A stretch of DNA of 26,317 nucleotides from JBBRHF01 sp038223055 (GTDB lineage: Bacteria > Actinomycetota > Actinomycetes > JACCUZ01). Made by a program: the position numbers and the translations under genes. The notes beneath the pieces are model-generated. The model had not been told where the DNA came from, did no database searches, and saw only the letters and a program-made list of their open reading frames with translations. The stretch spans positions 1-26,317 of the forward strand of contig JBBRHF010000036.1 in assembly GCA_038223055.1 (NCBI GenBank), given 5' to 3'. Position 1 is the stretch's first letter; every line of letters starts with the position of its first letter. This document shows positions 7,063-14,184 of the stretch, one piece after another.

Positions 7063-8417
7063 CCGGCCTCTCGTTTCCCAGCGCGGTCCTCGACGCCGCC
7101 CGCCCGCAGGCGTTCGGCAGCGTCACCGATGTCGTCGGGCTCACCGTCACCGTCGCCGGCGTGTCCGCCGGCGTGGGGGAGATCGTCGTCATCGCCGGCC
7201 CGGCCGGCAACGTCTCGGCCGAGGTTGTCGCCGTCCAGAGCGTCGGCGGCGCCGTGCGGCTGGCCTGTCTCCCCATCGGCCCCACTACCGGCATCCGCGC
7301 CGGGCTGCGGGTGCGGGCCACCGGGTCCTCGTTGCTCGTCCCCGTCGGCGAGGAGCTGCGCGGGCGCGTCATCGGCGGCCTCGGCAACCCGCTGGACGGC
7401 GGCCCCTCCCTGTCCCACCTCGCCCAGGTCGCCGTCGAGGGCACCTCGCCGAACCCGCTCCTGCGGGGGCGCGTCGACACGCCGCTGTCCATCGGCGTAC
7501 GCGCCCTTGACACCCTCGTCCCGGTTGGCCGCGGCCAGCGCATCGGCATCTTCGCCGGCTCCGGCGTCGGGAAGTCCAGCCTCCTGTCGATGATCGCCCG
7601 CGGCACCGAGGCGACCATCACCGTCGTCGGCCTGATCGGCGAGCGTGGCCGCGAGGTGCGCGAGTTCCTGGAGAACGACCTCGGCGCCGAGGGCCTGGCC
7701 CGCTCGGTCGTCGTCGTCGCCACCTCCGACGAGCCGCCGATGGTCCGGCTGCGCGCCGCCTTCGTCGCCACCCGCATCGCCGAGTGGTTCCGCGACACCG
7801 GCCAGGACGTTGTCCTGATGATGGACTCCCTCACCCGCGTGGCCACCGCGCAGCGCGAGGTCGGCCTGTCCGCGGGCGAGCCGCCCGCGACCCGGGGCTA
7901 CCCGCCGAGCGTGTTCGCCCTGCTACCCCGGCTGCTCGAGCGAGCCGGGCCCGGTGAGGTCGGCAGCATCACCGGCATCTACACCGTCCTCGTCGAGGGC
8001 GACGACCACAACGAGCCGGTCGCCGACACGGCCAGGTCGATCCTCGATGGGCACGTCACCCTCACTCGCCGGCTCGCCACCAGCGGGCACTTCCCCAGCA
8101 TCGACGTGCTCGAGTCGGTCTCCCGCGTCACCGGCGCCGTGACCACCCCGGAGCAGCGGGGGATGGCGACCGACCTGCGTCGCCTGCTCGCTGCGCATCG
8201 CGACGTCCGGGAGCTGATCGAGATCGGCGCCTACGTGCCCGGATCCAACCCCGAGGTCGACCGGGCCCGCCAGCTCGGCCCGGCCGTCGACGGGTTCCTG
8301 CGCCAGGGGCTCACCGAGCCCAGCGACGCGGCCTCCGCGTGGGTCCGGCTCGCTCAGGTGCTCGCCTCGGTGCCCCCCGTTTCACGTTCGCTCGAACTTT
8401 CCGGCGTGACCGCATGA
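7059..8417 (+). CDS. fliI: Flagellum-specific ATPase FliI
   Basis: A 452-residue F1-beta-like ATPase that energises and organises type III export at the base of the flagellum. Visible motifs: N-terminal beta-barrel (about 18-90), RVIGGLGNPLDG (103-114), Walker A GSGVGKSS with Lys172, GERGREVREF (194-203) carrying the catalytic Glu region, Walker B VVLMMDSLTR (251-260, Asp256), and SAGEPPATRGYPPSVFALLPRLLERAG (271-297), which is characteristic of FliI/YscN rather than F1. Length is normal. ATG 7059 overlaps the fliH stop by four bases. A 31-base gap separates it from fliJ. Confidence 0.97.
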   Translation: MTGLSFPSAVLDAARPQAFGSVTDVVGLTVTVAGVSAGVGEIVVIAGPAGNVSAEVVAVQSVGGAVRLACLPIGPTTGIRAGLRVRATGSSLLVPVGEELRGRVIGGLGNPLDGGPSLSHLAQVAVEGTSPNPLLRGRVDTPLSIGVRALDTLVPVGRGQRIGIFAGSGVGKSSLLSMIARGTEATITVVGLIGERGREVREFLENDLGAEGLARSVVVVATSDEPPMVRLRAAFVATRIAEWFRDTGQDVVLMMDSLTRVATAQREVGLSAGEPPATRGYPPSVFALLPRLLERAGPGEVGSITGIYTVLVEGDDHNEPVADTARSILDGHVTLTRRLATSGHFPSIDVLESVSRVTGAVTTPEQRGMATDLRRLLAAHRDVRELIEIGAYVPGSNPEVDRARQLGPAVDGFLRQGLTEPSDAASAWVRLAQVLASVPPVSRSLELSGVTA

Positions 8418-8448
8418 GTTTGCCCCGCGATGTGCCGATGGTGATCAC

Positions 8449-8895
8449 ATGAGCTTCTCCCTGGCAGCGGTCTTGCGCGTGCGCAAGATCCAGCAGGACC
8501 AGGCCGCCGCCGCGGTCGGGGCGGCCCAGCACGGCGCCCGCCTCGCCCGCAGCGAGCACGCCCGCCGTGAGGCGCTGCTCGACGGGCGGCCCGACCCGGG
8601 CTCGGCCGTTGCCGCGCAGTGGCTCGCGACCTGCGCCGGCAACCTGGCGATGGCTGCCGATGCCCACTACGCCCGGCTGGCCTCGATGACCGCCGATGAG
8701 GAGATCGCCGCCGCGCTGGACTCCTGGAGCCGCGCCAAGATGGCTCACGAGGGCATCGAGCGCCTGGAAGTGCGCTATGAGGACGGGGTACGTCGCGACG
8801 CCGAGGCCGCCGAGCAGCGCGCCGCGGACGACCGCACCGGTGCCGCTCACCACGCCCGCGGGCTCGCCGTTGTCGTGGACGGGGTCGAGCAATGA
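8449..8895 (+). CDS. fliJ: Flagellar export chaperone/coiled-coil protein FliJ
   Basis: A 148-residue, Ala-, Arg- and Glu-rich, almost wholly helical protein. It starts SFSLAAVLRVRKIQQDQAAAAVG, the usual FliJ opening (F..L..VL..R...E..A), and forms a long antiparallel coiled coil ending in LEVRYEDGVRRDAEAAEQRAADD. FliJ fits into the FliI hexamer like the F1 gamma subunit and contacts FlhA. Position after fliI is the conserved one. The family is poorly conserved in sequence, so the call relies on helical pattern, size and position. The stop region overlaps the next gene by four bases (ATGA). Confidence 0.87.
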   Translation: MSFSLAAVLRVRKIQQDQAAAAVGAAQHGARLARSEHARREALLDGRPDPGSAVAAQWLATCAGNLAMAADAHYARLASMTADEEIAAALDSWSRAKMAHEGIERLEVRYEDGVRRDAEAAEQRAADDRTGAAHHARGLAVVVDGVEQ

Positions 8896-10166
8896 GCATC
8901 GCCGCGGTCGCCGACATCCAGGGCCGGATCGCCGAGATCCAGCAACGGTTTTCCACCCCGGTGACCGGTGGCGCACCGTTCATCTCCGGCACCGCGTCCG
9001 GTGTGCTCGGCGGCAGCACCAACAGCGCCGACGCCTCGGGCTCAGCCGCTTCCGGGAGCTTCGCCGACAGCCTGGCCACGGCCACCGCCGCGGCCGCTGG
9101 CGGCCCTGGTGCGGCGACGGGCGCCGGCGCCGGCACGACCGGCGCCGACGTGGTCGGGATGGCCAGGAACTACCTCGGGGTGCCCTATCGCTGGGGCGGC
9201 ACCAACCCGGCCACCGGGCTGGACTGCTCCGGGCTGACGGGGCTGGTCTACTCCCGCCTGGGCATCGACCTTCCCCGGACCAGCGGGGCGCAGGCCCGGG
9301 CCGGGCGGGCCGTCGACGGCCTGTCGAACGCCAAGCCGGGCGACCTGCTCGCGTTCGGCTCGCCCACCCACCACATCGGCATCTACATCGGCGGCAACCA
9401 GATGATCCACGCGCCGCGGCCGGGCAAGAACGTCGAGGTCTCCTCGGTCTACGAGACGCCGACCGCGATCCGCCGGGTGCTGCCCGACGCCGCCAGCGCG
9501 TCCACCGCCGTCACGCCCGGCGCCGGCACCCCCCGGTTCGACCTTGCGTCCGCATCCTCGGTCGCCAGTTCGGGCCTGCTCGCGGCGAGCATCGGGCTGC
9601 CTGCTGGCGCATCGACGGCCGCCGGTGCCTACACCTCGGCCGGCTCCGTCGGCGCCAACGCCTCGGCGGGCTCCATCGGCGCTGCCGCGCGCCCGGCTGC
9701 CGCCCACTCAGGTTCTGCCGCCTACTCAGGTCCTGCGTCTGCCCCCGTCGGCGCCCTCGCTTCCTACGCCGGACCGCTGCCGGCCGGCACGCCGTACGCC
9801 GCCGCCTTCGAGGCCGCAGCGGCTCGCACTGGCGTTCCCGCCCGGGTCCTCGCGGCGATCGCGAAGGTCGAGTCCGGCTTCCGCGCCAACGCGGTGAGCC
9901 CCGCGGGTGCCCGCGGCCTCATGCAGTTCATGCCGGCCACCGCCAGGGGGCTGGGCGTCGACGCACTCGACCCGACGTCGGCCATCAACGGCGCGGCCCG
10001 CCTGATCAAGAGCAACGTCGCGGAGTTCGGCTCTCTGGACCTCGCGCTCGCCGCCTACAACGCGGGGGGCGGCAACGTGCGCAAGTACGGCGGCATCCCG
10101 CCGTTCGCCGAGACCCGCGGCTACGTCGCGAAGATCTCGAACATCCTCGCCGGGAGTCGTGCATGA
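8892..10166 (+). CDS. Two-domain peptidoglycan hydrolase: NlpC/P60 peptidase plus SLT transglycosylase
   Basis: A 424-residue protein. Residues 1-85 are a helical start (IAAVADIQGRIAEIQQRFS) then a Ser/Ala/Gly linker. Residues about 86-198 form an NlpC/P60 domain with GVPYRWGGTNP, catalytic Cys112 in DCSGL, His161 in HHIGIYIGG and His173 in MIHAP. A long Ala/Ser/Gly linker (199-300) leads to a lytic transglycosylase (SLT) domain (about 303-420) with catalytic Glu327 in KVESGF, then GLMQFMPATA and AAYNAGGGNV. It could therefore cut both peptide stems and glycan strands. No signal peptide is visible, so export through the flagellar gate is plausible. Coupled to fliJ and fliK by ATGA overlaps, it probably clears the thick cell wall for the rod, the job FlgJ does in Proteobacteria. 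Confidence 0.93.
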   Translation: MSIAAVADIQGRIAEIQQRFSTPVTGGAPFISGTASGVLGGSTNSADASGSAASGSFADSLATATAAAAGGPGAATGAGAGTTGADVVGMARNYLGVPYRWGGTNPATGLDCSGLTGLVYSRLGIDLPRTSGAQARAGRAVDGLSNAKPGDLLAFGSPTHHIGIYIGGNQMIHAPRPGKNVEVSSVYETPTAIRRVLPDAASASTAVTPGAGTPRFDLASASSVASSGLLAASIGLPAGASTAAGAYTSAGSVGANASAGSIGAAARPAAAHSGSAAYSGPASAPVGALASYAGPLPAGTPYAAAFEAAAARTGVPARVLAAIAKVESGFRANAVSPAGARGLMQFMPATARGLGVDALDPTSAINGAARLIKSNVAEFGSLDLALAAYNAGGGNVRKYGGIPPFAETRGYVAKISNILAGSRA

Positions 10167-12040
10167 GCATGCCCACAGCTCGTCCAGCGCCCGCTGCGTT
10201 GGCCCGGTCCGCCGCGGCCACCGGGTCGCGCCCGTCCTCGAGTCGAGGCGCCCGCGGCTCTGCCTCGGCCGGCCAGTTTGCCCAGATGGTCGCCGCGCTG
10301 GCCGCAAAGGGGACCCCTGACGCCGCCCGAGGCGTTCGGGACGCCGACCGGGGCATTCGCGACACAGGCCAGCACACCCGCGACGCCGGCCGGGGCGTTC
10401 GTGACGCCGGCCGGAGAGTTCGCGACGACGGCCAGCGCACCCGCGACGCGGTAGCGGCGGCACCTGCCAAGGGGCAGCGCGACGCATGGGAGCGACGCGA
10501 CGCGAGCGACGGCCCGACTGAGGACCGGTCCGGGAGCGGCTCCATCGGTGCCGTGACGGCGACATCGACCGAGTCGACCGCGACCGAGCCGACCGCGACA
10601 TCGACCGAGCCGACCGCGACCGGGGCGACCGCAGCAACTGGAACCACGAGCACCGCCACCCCGGGGACTGCGATCATCGCGCCGCCGGTCACCGGGGCCT
10701 CGTCCACACCTGCGATCATCGCGCCGCCGGTCGCTGCCGGGACGGTCATTTCGGGAGCCGCGGCTGCGGGCACCCCGGCCAATCTCACGGCGGAGCAAAC
10801 CAGCGCGCGGATCGCTCCCCCCGGGCCCGGCATGGTGAGCCCGACGGACGCGGAGGCGTCCACTGCTCCTGCTGCGACCGCCACCCCTGCAACCGCCACC
10901 CCTGCAACCCCTTCGGCCGCGCCCGCTTCGGCCGCGCCCGTCTCGGCCGCGCCCGTCTCGGCCGCGCCCGTTTCGGCCGCGCCCGTCTCGGCCGCGCCCG
11001 TCTCGGCCGCGCCCGTCTCGGCCGCTCCCGTTTCCGCCGCGGCCGCCCCGACTGTGCCTGCGACGGCTGCTCCCGTTCCGCCCGCGACCGTTCCGCCCGC
11101 GCCGGTTTCGGCCGCCCCCGTCACGGCCGCTCCTGCCACGGCTGTGCCCGCCACGGCTGTGCCCGCCACGCCCGCGCCCGCCACGCCCGCGCCCGCCACG
11201 CCCGCGCCCGCGCCCGCACCCGCCACGCCCGCCTCGACTGCGCCCGCAGCCGCCGTGACCGCGACCACTGCGACACCCGATGCCGGGGCGACGGAAGCAG
11301 CGCCCGCCGTGGCGACAGCCGTCGACACCGTGCCGAACTCGGCCGGGACCGGCACCGGGACGGGGACCGGCACCGGGACGGGGACCGGCACAGACACCGG
11401 CGCTGGCACAGACAGCGGCGCTGGCACAGGCACCGGCAGCGGCGAGGTCGCACCGGCGGCCCCGGCGGCACCCGCCGGCGCTGCGACCGAGACCGCAGCG
11501 ACGACGATCACCGGTGTCCAGGGGGCGGCGGCCGTCACACAGGTGAGCACGGTGCAGGCACCGGTGGGTGCCGCGGCAGTGGCCATGACTCCCGCCGCCA
11601 CCGCGACCCAGCTCGCGCCGGCCGTGTCCGCGATCCACGCCCGCGGCCTCGACGGCACCCACCACCTCACCGTCGAGCTCTCCCCGGACGAGCTCGGCCC
11701 GGTACGCCTCACGGTCGCCCTGCGCCACGGCGAGGTGAGCCTGATGCTCGCCGGCGCCACCGAGGCCAGCCGCGAGGCTCTCCGCCAGGCCCTGCCCGAG
11801 CTGCGCAAGCTGCTCGACGATGCGGGACTGCGCACGGGCTCGTTCGACGTACGGCCGGAGATGGACTCGCGACCAGGATGGGCGGGCAACTCGGGCGGCG
11901 CCGCCCAGGACCGGGCCGGAGCTGGCTCTCCGGCCTGGTCGGACCGCCAGGCCGAGCCCGATCACGGCCACAGCGGCCACGGCGGGGCTCCGCCGGGTCG
12001 CGCCGGGACCGCCGACAGCCACCTCGACATCCACCTCTGA
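10163..12040 (+). CDS. fliK: Flagellar hook-length control protein FliK
   Basis: A 625-residue protein from ATG 10163 (ATGA overlap with the preceding hydrolase). The C-terminal domain (about 490-565) carries the FliK (Flg_hook) pattern LTVELSPDELGPVRLTVALRHGEVSLMLAGATEASREALRQALPELRKLLDDAGL. This domain switches FlhB specificity from hook to filament substrates. The preceding 490 residues are low complexity and should act as the molecular ruler: a heptad-like R-x-x-R-D-x-x repeat (about 56-96), Thr/Glu/Ala runs, eight copies of an Ala-Pro-Val-Ser-Ala unit, Ala-Thr-Pro runs and Gly-Thr runs. It is much longer than E. coli FliK (about 405). The repeats make its length prone to change by slippage. 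It is followed after 15 bases by flgD, the hook cap it works with. Confidence 0.93.
   Translation: MSMPTARPAPAALARSAAATGSRPSSSRGARGSASAGQFAQMVAALAAKGTPDAARGVRDADRGIRDTGQHTRDAGRGVRDAGRRVRDDGQRTRDAVAAAPAKGQRDAWERRDASDGPTEDRSGSGSIGAVTATSTESTATEPTATSTEPTATGATAATGTTSTATPGTAIIAPPVTGASSTPAIIAPPVAAGTVISGAAAAGTPANLTAEQTSARIAPPGPGMVSPTDAEASTAPAATATPATATPATPSAAPASAAPVSAAPVSAAPVSAAPVSAAPVSAAPVSAAPVSAAAAPTVPATAAPVPPATVPPAPVSAAPVTAAPATAVPATAVPATPAPATPAPATPAPAPAPATPASTAPAAAVTATTATPDAGATEAAPAVATAVDTVPNSAGTGTGTGTGTGTGTGTDTGAGTDSGAGTGTGSGEVAPAAPAAPAGAATETAATTITGVQGAAAVTQVSTVQAPVGAAAVAMTPAATATQLAPAVSAIHARGLDGTHHLTVELSPDELGPVRLTVALRHGEVSLMLAGATEASREALRQALPELRKLLDDAGLRTGSFDVRPEMDSRPGWAGNSGGAAQDRAGAGSPAWSDRQAEPDHGHSGHGGAPPGRAGTADSHLDIHL
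10328..10450 (+). repeat. 21-bp repeats in fliK encoding R-x-x-R-D-x-x heptads
   Basis: About six imperfect 21-base units encode consecutive seven-residue blocks such as RGVRDAD, RGIRDTG, QHTRDAG, RGVRDAG, RRVRDDG and QRTRDAV (residues 56-97 of FliK). The RD pair recurs every seven residues, giving a strongly charged, possibly helical segment close to the N-terminal export signal. Confidence 0.85.
10921..11040 (+). repeat. Eight 15-bp tandem repeats in fliK
   Basis: Eight consecutive copies of a 15-base unit (consensus GCCCGTCTCGGCCGC) encode Ala-Pro-Val-Ser-Ala. Six copies are nearly identical, and the first and last are diverged (PASAA; tcccg start). Copy number can change without breaking the frame. 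Confidence 0.95.
11345..11398 (+). repeat. 18-bp tandem repeat in fliK (Gly-Thr run)
   Basis: Two identical 18-base units (GGGACCGGCACCGGGACG) at 11345-11362 and 11363-11380 and a diverged third encode alternating Gly-Thr. The Gly-Thr/Gly-Ala pattern continues in degenerate form to about 11442. Confidence 0.85.
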
Positions 12041-12055
12041 GTCAGGACGACGCAC

Positions 12056-12520
12056 ATGCCAGCCACACCCATCGCACCGATCTTCACGCCGGTCGCAGCC
12101 GCCCTCGGCGCGACGCCGACGGTGGCCGCGAGCCCGAAAGACTCGCTCGGCAAGGATGCGTTCCTCAAGCTCCTGGTGGCGCAGCTGCGCTACCAGGACC
12201 CGAGCAACCCGACCGACAGCTCGCAGTTCATGAGCCAGACGGCGCAGTTCACCCAGGTCGAGAAGCTCGACGCGATCGCCAAGTCCACCACCGAGATGCT
12301 CGCGGCGCAGAGCATGTTTTCCACCAGCTCGCTCATCGGCAAGACCGTGACGTACGTCGGGCCCGACGGCGCCGACGTGTCCGGCGTCGTGAGCTCAGCA
12401 AGTTTCAGCAGCAGCGGCCCGCTGTTGCGAGTCGGGACGGGCAACACGGAGGTTGCCGTCAGCGCGATCAAGGAGGTCCGCCAGGGTGCCGCAAGCGCCC
12501 CGGCCAGCACGACAGCCTGA
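12056..12520 (+). CDS. flgD: Flagellar hook-capping/assembly protein FlgD
   Basis: A 154-residue FlgD, the scaffold that caps the growing hook. The conserved core is at about residues 27-68: LGKDAFLKLLVAQLRYQDPSNPTDSSQFMSQTAQFTQVEKL, matching the family signature (FLKLLxxQLxxQDPxxPxD..F..QLAQFS..E). The remainder has one beta-rich segment (IGKTVTYVGPDGADVSG...ISAIKEV), and the Ig-like/tudor C-terminal extension of the longer enteric protein (about 230 residues) is reduced. The Gram-positive form is similarly short. ATG 12056 is 15 bases after the fliK stop. flgE follows after a gap of 51 bases. Confidence 0.95.
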   Translation: MPATPIAPIFTPVAAALGATPTVAASPKDSLGKDAFLKLLVAQLRYQDPSNPTDSSQFMSQTAQFTQVEKLDAIAKSTTEMLAAQSMFSTSSLIGKTVTYVGPDGADVSGVVSSASFSSSGPLLRVGTGNTEVAVSAIKEVRQGAASAPASTTA

Positions 12521-12571
12521 TCGTTGTTCGAGTTTCCTCCGTTTGACTTACTCGCTCAGAAAGAAGATCTC

Positions 12572-13786
12572 ATGCTTCGCTCCCTGTTCTCCGGCATCAG
12601 TGGCCTCCGCGCTCACCAGGCCATGATGGACGTGACCGGCAACAACATCGCCAACGTCAACACGACCGGTTTCAAGTCCAGCCAGACGGTGTTCCAGGAC
12701 ACGATGAGCCAGATGCTCAAGGCCGCCGGCGTCCCGCAGGGCGGGAATGCCGGAACGAACCCCTCACAGGTCGGTCTCGGGACTCGCGTCGCCGCCGTCA
12801 CGACCAACTTTGGCCAGGGCTCGGCGCAGACCACCGGTCGCTCCACCGACCTGATGATCCAGGGCGACGGTTTCTTCGCGGTCGACGCCCAGGGGGAGAC
12901 CCTGTTCACCCGTTCCGGTGCATTCTCCTTCGACACGGATGGCAACCTGTCAACCAGCGACGGCGGCAAGGTGCAGGGCTGGTCGGCCAACAACGGGGTG
13001 GTCAACACCAACGTCCCGGTCGGCGCCATCGTGCTGCCGGTGGGCGACGTCCTCGACCCCAAGGCCACCGATCGGGCGAAGATCGCTGGCAACCTGCCTG
13101 TCGCCGCCGCTACCGGCACGATTGCCCCCACGTCGATCAAGATCTATGACGCGAAGGGAGTGGAGTCGGACATGGCACTGTCGTTCACGAAGAGGATAGA
13201 CGGCGACTGGGATGTCGCGACGACATCTGGGGCTCTCACGGCTACCGGTGGCGGGCCGATCTTGCCGATCAAGTTCACCGATGGATCGAAGCCGGATCTC
13301 GCCGACTTCGTCTTCACGCCCGCCGGGCCGCCAATTGGCGCTCCCATCGCCGTCGACGTCAGCGGCCTGACGAGCTTCGACGGCGCCACGGCGACGGCCA
13401 CCGCCGTGTCACAGAGCGGATTCCGCATGGGCTCGCTGCAGGCGTTCTCGCTCTCGCCCGACGGGACGCTGATCGGTGTCTTCTCCAGCGGCCGCAAGGA
13501 AAACCTGGCCCAGGTCGCCCTGTCGACCTTCAACAACCCAGGCGGACTGGAGAAGGTCGGCGGCTCGATGTTCCGCACCACCGTCAACTCTGGTCTGTCT
13601 CAGATGGGCGCCGCCGGGTCCGGCGGGCGCGGCCTGCTCGCTTCCGGCACGCTGGAGATGAGCAACGTCGACCTCGCCCAGGAGTTCACCAACCTGATCG
13701 TGGCCCAGCGTGGCTTCCAGGCCAACTCCCGCGTCATCACCACGAGCGACTCGATCCTCGAGGACCTGGTCAACCTCAAGCGCTGA
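12572..13786 (+). CDS. flgE: Flagellar hook protein FlgE
   Basis: From ATG 12572 the protein is 404 residues and begins MLRSLFSGISGLRAHQAMMDVTGNNIANVNTTGFKSS, the classic start of hook and distal-rod proteins. The C-terminus has GTLEMSNVDLAQEFTNLIVAQRGFQANSRVITTSDSILEDLVNLKR, again the hook/rod signature. The D1/D2 middle contains NLPVAAATG and a PDGTLIGVFSSGRKENLAQVAL stretch typical of FlgE. An in-frame TTG at 12524 would add 16 unconserved residues and is unlikely. A weak purine-rich AAGAAGA at 12561-12567 precedes the ATG. FlgE polymerises into the hook under FlgD with its length set by FliK. No other FlgF/FlgG-type gene is present in the window. Confidence 0.95.
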   Translation: MLRSLFSGISGLRAHQAMMDVTGNNIANVNTTGFKSSQTVFQDTMSQMLKAAGVPQGGNAGTNPSQVGLGTRVAAVTTNFGQGSAQTTGRSTDLMIQGDGFFAVDAQGETLFTRSGAFSFDTDGNLSTSDGGKVQGWSANNGVVNTNVPVGAIVLPVGDVLDPKATDRAKIAGNLPVAAATGTIAPTSIKIYDAKGVESDMALSFTKRIDGDWDVATTSGALTATGGGPILPIKFTDGSKPDLADFVFTPAGPPIGAPIAVDVSGLTSFDGATATATAVSQSGFRMGSLQAFSLSPDGTLIGVFSSGRKENLAQVALSTFNNPGGLEKVGGSMFRTTVNSGLSQMGAAGSGGRGLLASGTLEMSNVDLAQEFTNLIVAQRGFQANSRVITTSDSILEDLVNLKR

Positions 13787-13896
13787 TCATGTTGCGTCAC
13801 CTGACGGGACGGCTCAGGTCCCGGACCGTCAGGCCGATGGTTAGCTGACGGGCCGATGGATCGGTCCTCACCGAACAGTCCAAGGATGGATCTCTC
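13787..13896 (+). promoter_or_regulatory. flgE-flbD intergenic region with repeats, hairpins and a weak sigma-28-like site
   Basis: This 110-base gap separates otherwise overlapping genes. It holds direct repeats CTGACGGG (13801-13808, 13845-13852) and GGCCGATGG (13832-13840, 13851-13859), a hairpin GGGAC-loop-GTCCC (13806-13822) and a second one GGGCCGAT-GG-ATCGGTCC (13850-13867). GGCTCAG (13811-13817), 15 bases, GCCGATGG (13833-13840) resembles the three stronger CTCAA - N16 - GCCGA sites but is off by one in spacing and in the last -35 base. It may be a weaker promoter for flbD-motAB-fliL, or an attenuator. Confidence 0.4.
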
Positions 13897-14184
13897 GTGA
13901 TCATCGTCACTCGTCTCAACGGTCCCGCGTTCGCCATGAACCCGGACCTCATCGAACGCGCCGAAGCCACCCCCGACACTGTCGTCACCCTCGTCGACGG
14001 CACGAAGTATGTCATCGCCGAGCCGATGGTCGCGCTGATCGCGCTGATCCGCGACTACCGTGCGTCGGTCATCGCCGCCGCCCACGCCCACGAGGTCGCC
14101 CTCGGCGACGAGGCGCGCACCCCTCTCTACGACACGGCGCCCGGTCAGAGCACCGTGGTCGCGCTGCACTCCCGGGAACACTGA
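13897..14184 (+). CDS. flbD: FlbD/SwrD-family flagellar protein
   Basis: A 95-residue protein from GTG 13897, with AAGGA at 13882-13886 as ribosome-binding site. The first 60 residues match the small FlbD family (I-V-T-R-L-N-G-x-x-F-x-x-N-P-D-L-I-E, then DTVVTLVDGTKYVI and a V-x-x-I-I-xY segment). This is not the sigma-54 activator FlbD of Caulobacter. In Bacillus subtilis the family member is SwrD, which raises flagellar motor power. Its position directly before and overlapping motA by one base supports a stator-related role here. The last 30 residues are a non-conserved extension. Confidence 0.9.
   Translation: MIIVTRLNGPAFAMNPDLIERAEATPDTVVTLVDGTKYVIAEPMVALIALIRDYRASVIAAAHAHEVALGDEARTPLYDTAPGQSTVVALHSREH

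Noticed and set aside
8414..8441. GCCGATGG (8434-8441) before fliJ as another sigma-28 site
   Set aside because: The bases 16 positions upstream (ATGA) do not match the CTCAA element, so only half of the pattern is present.
8696..10162. In-frame upstream extension of fliK that could suggest a 1114-residue fusion protein
   Set aside because: This part is the wrong frame of fliJ and the NlpC/P60-SLT gene. The real fliK start is ATG 10163 with an ATGA overlap.
10121..12055. Long minus-strand frame opposite fliK, rich in Gly and Arg
   Set aside because: It is a shadow of the Ala/Pro/Thr repeats in fliK, with no domain and no ribosome-binding site.
12524..12571. TTG 12524 as flgE start
   Set aside because: The added 16 residues are not FlgE-like. 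MLRSLFSGISGL from ATG 12572 is the classic hook-protein start.
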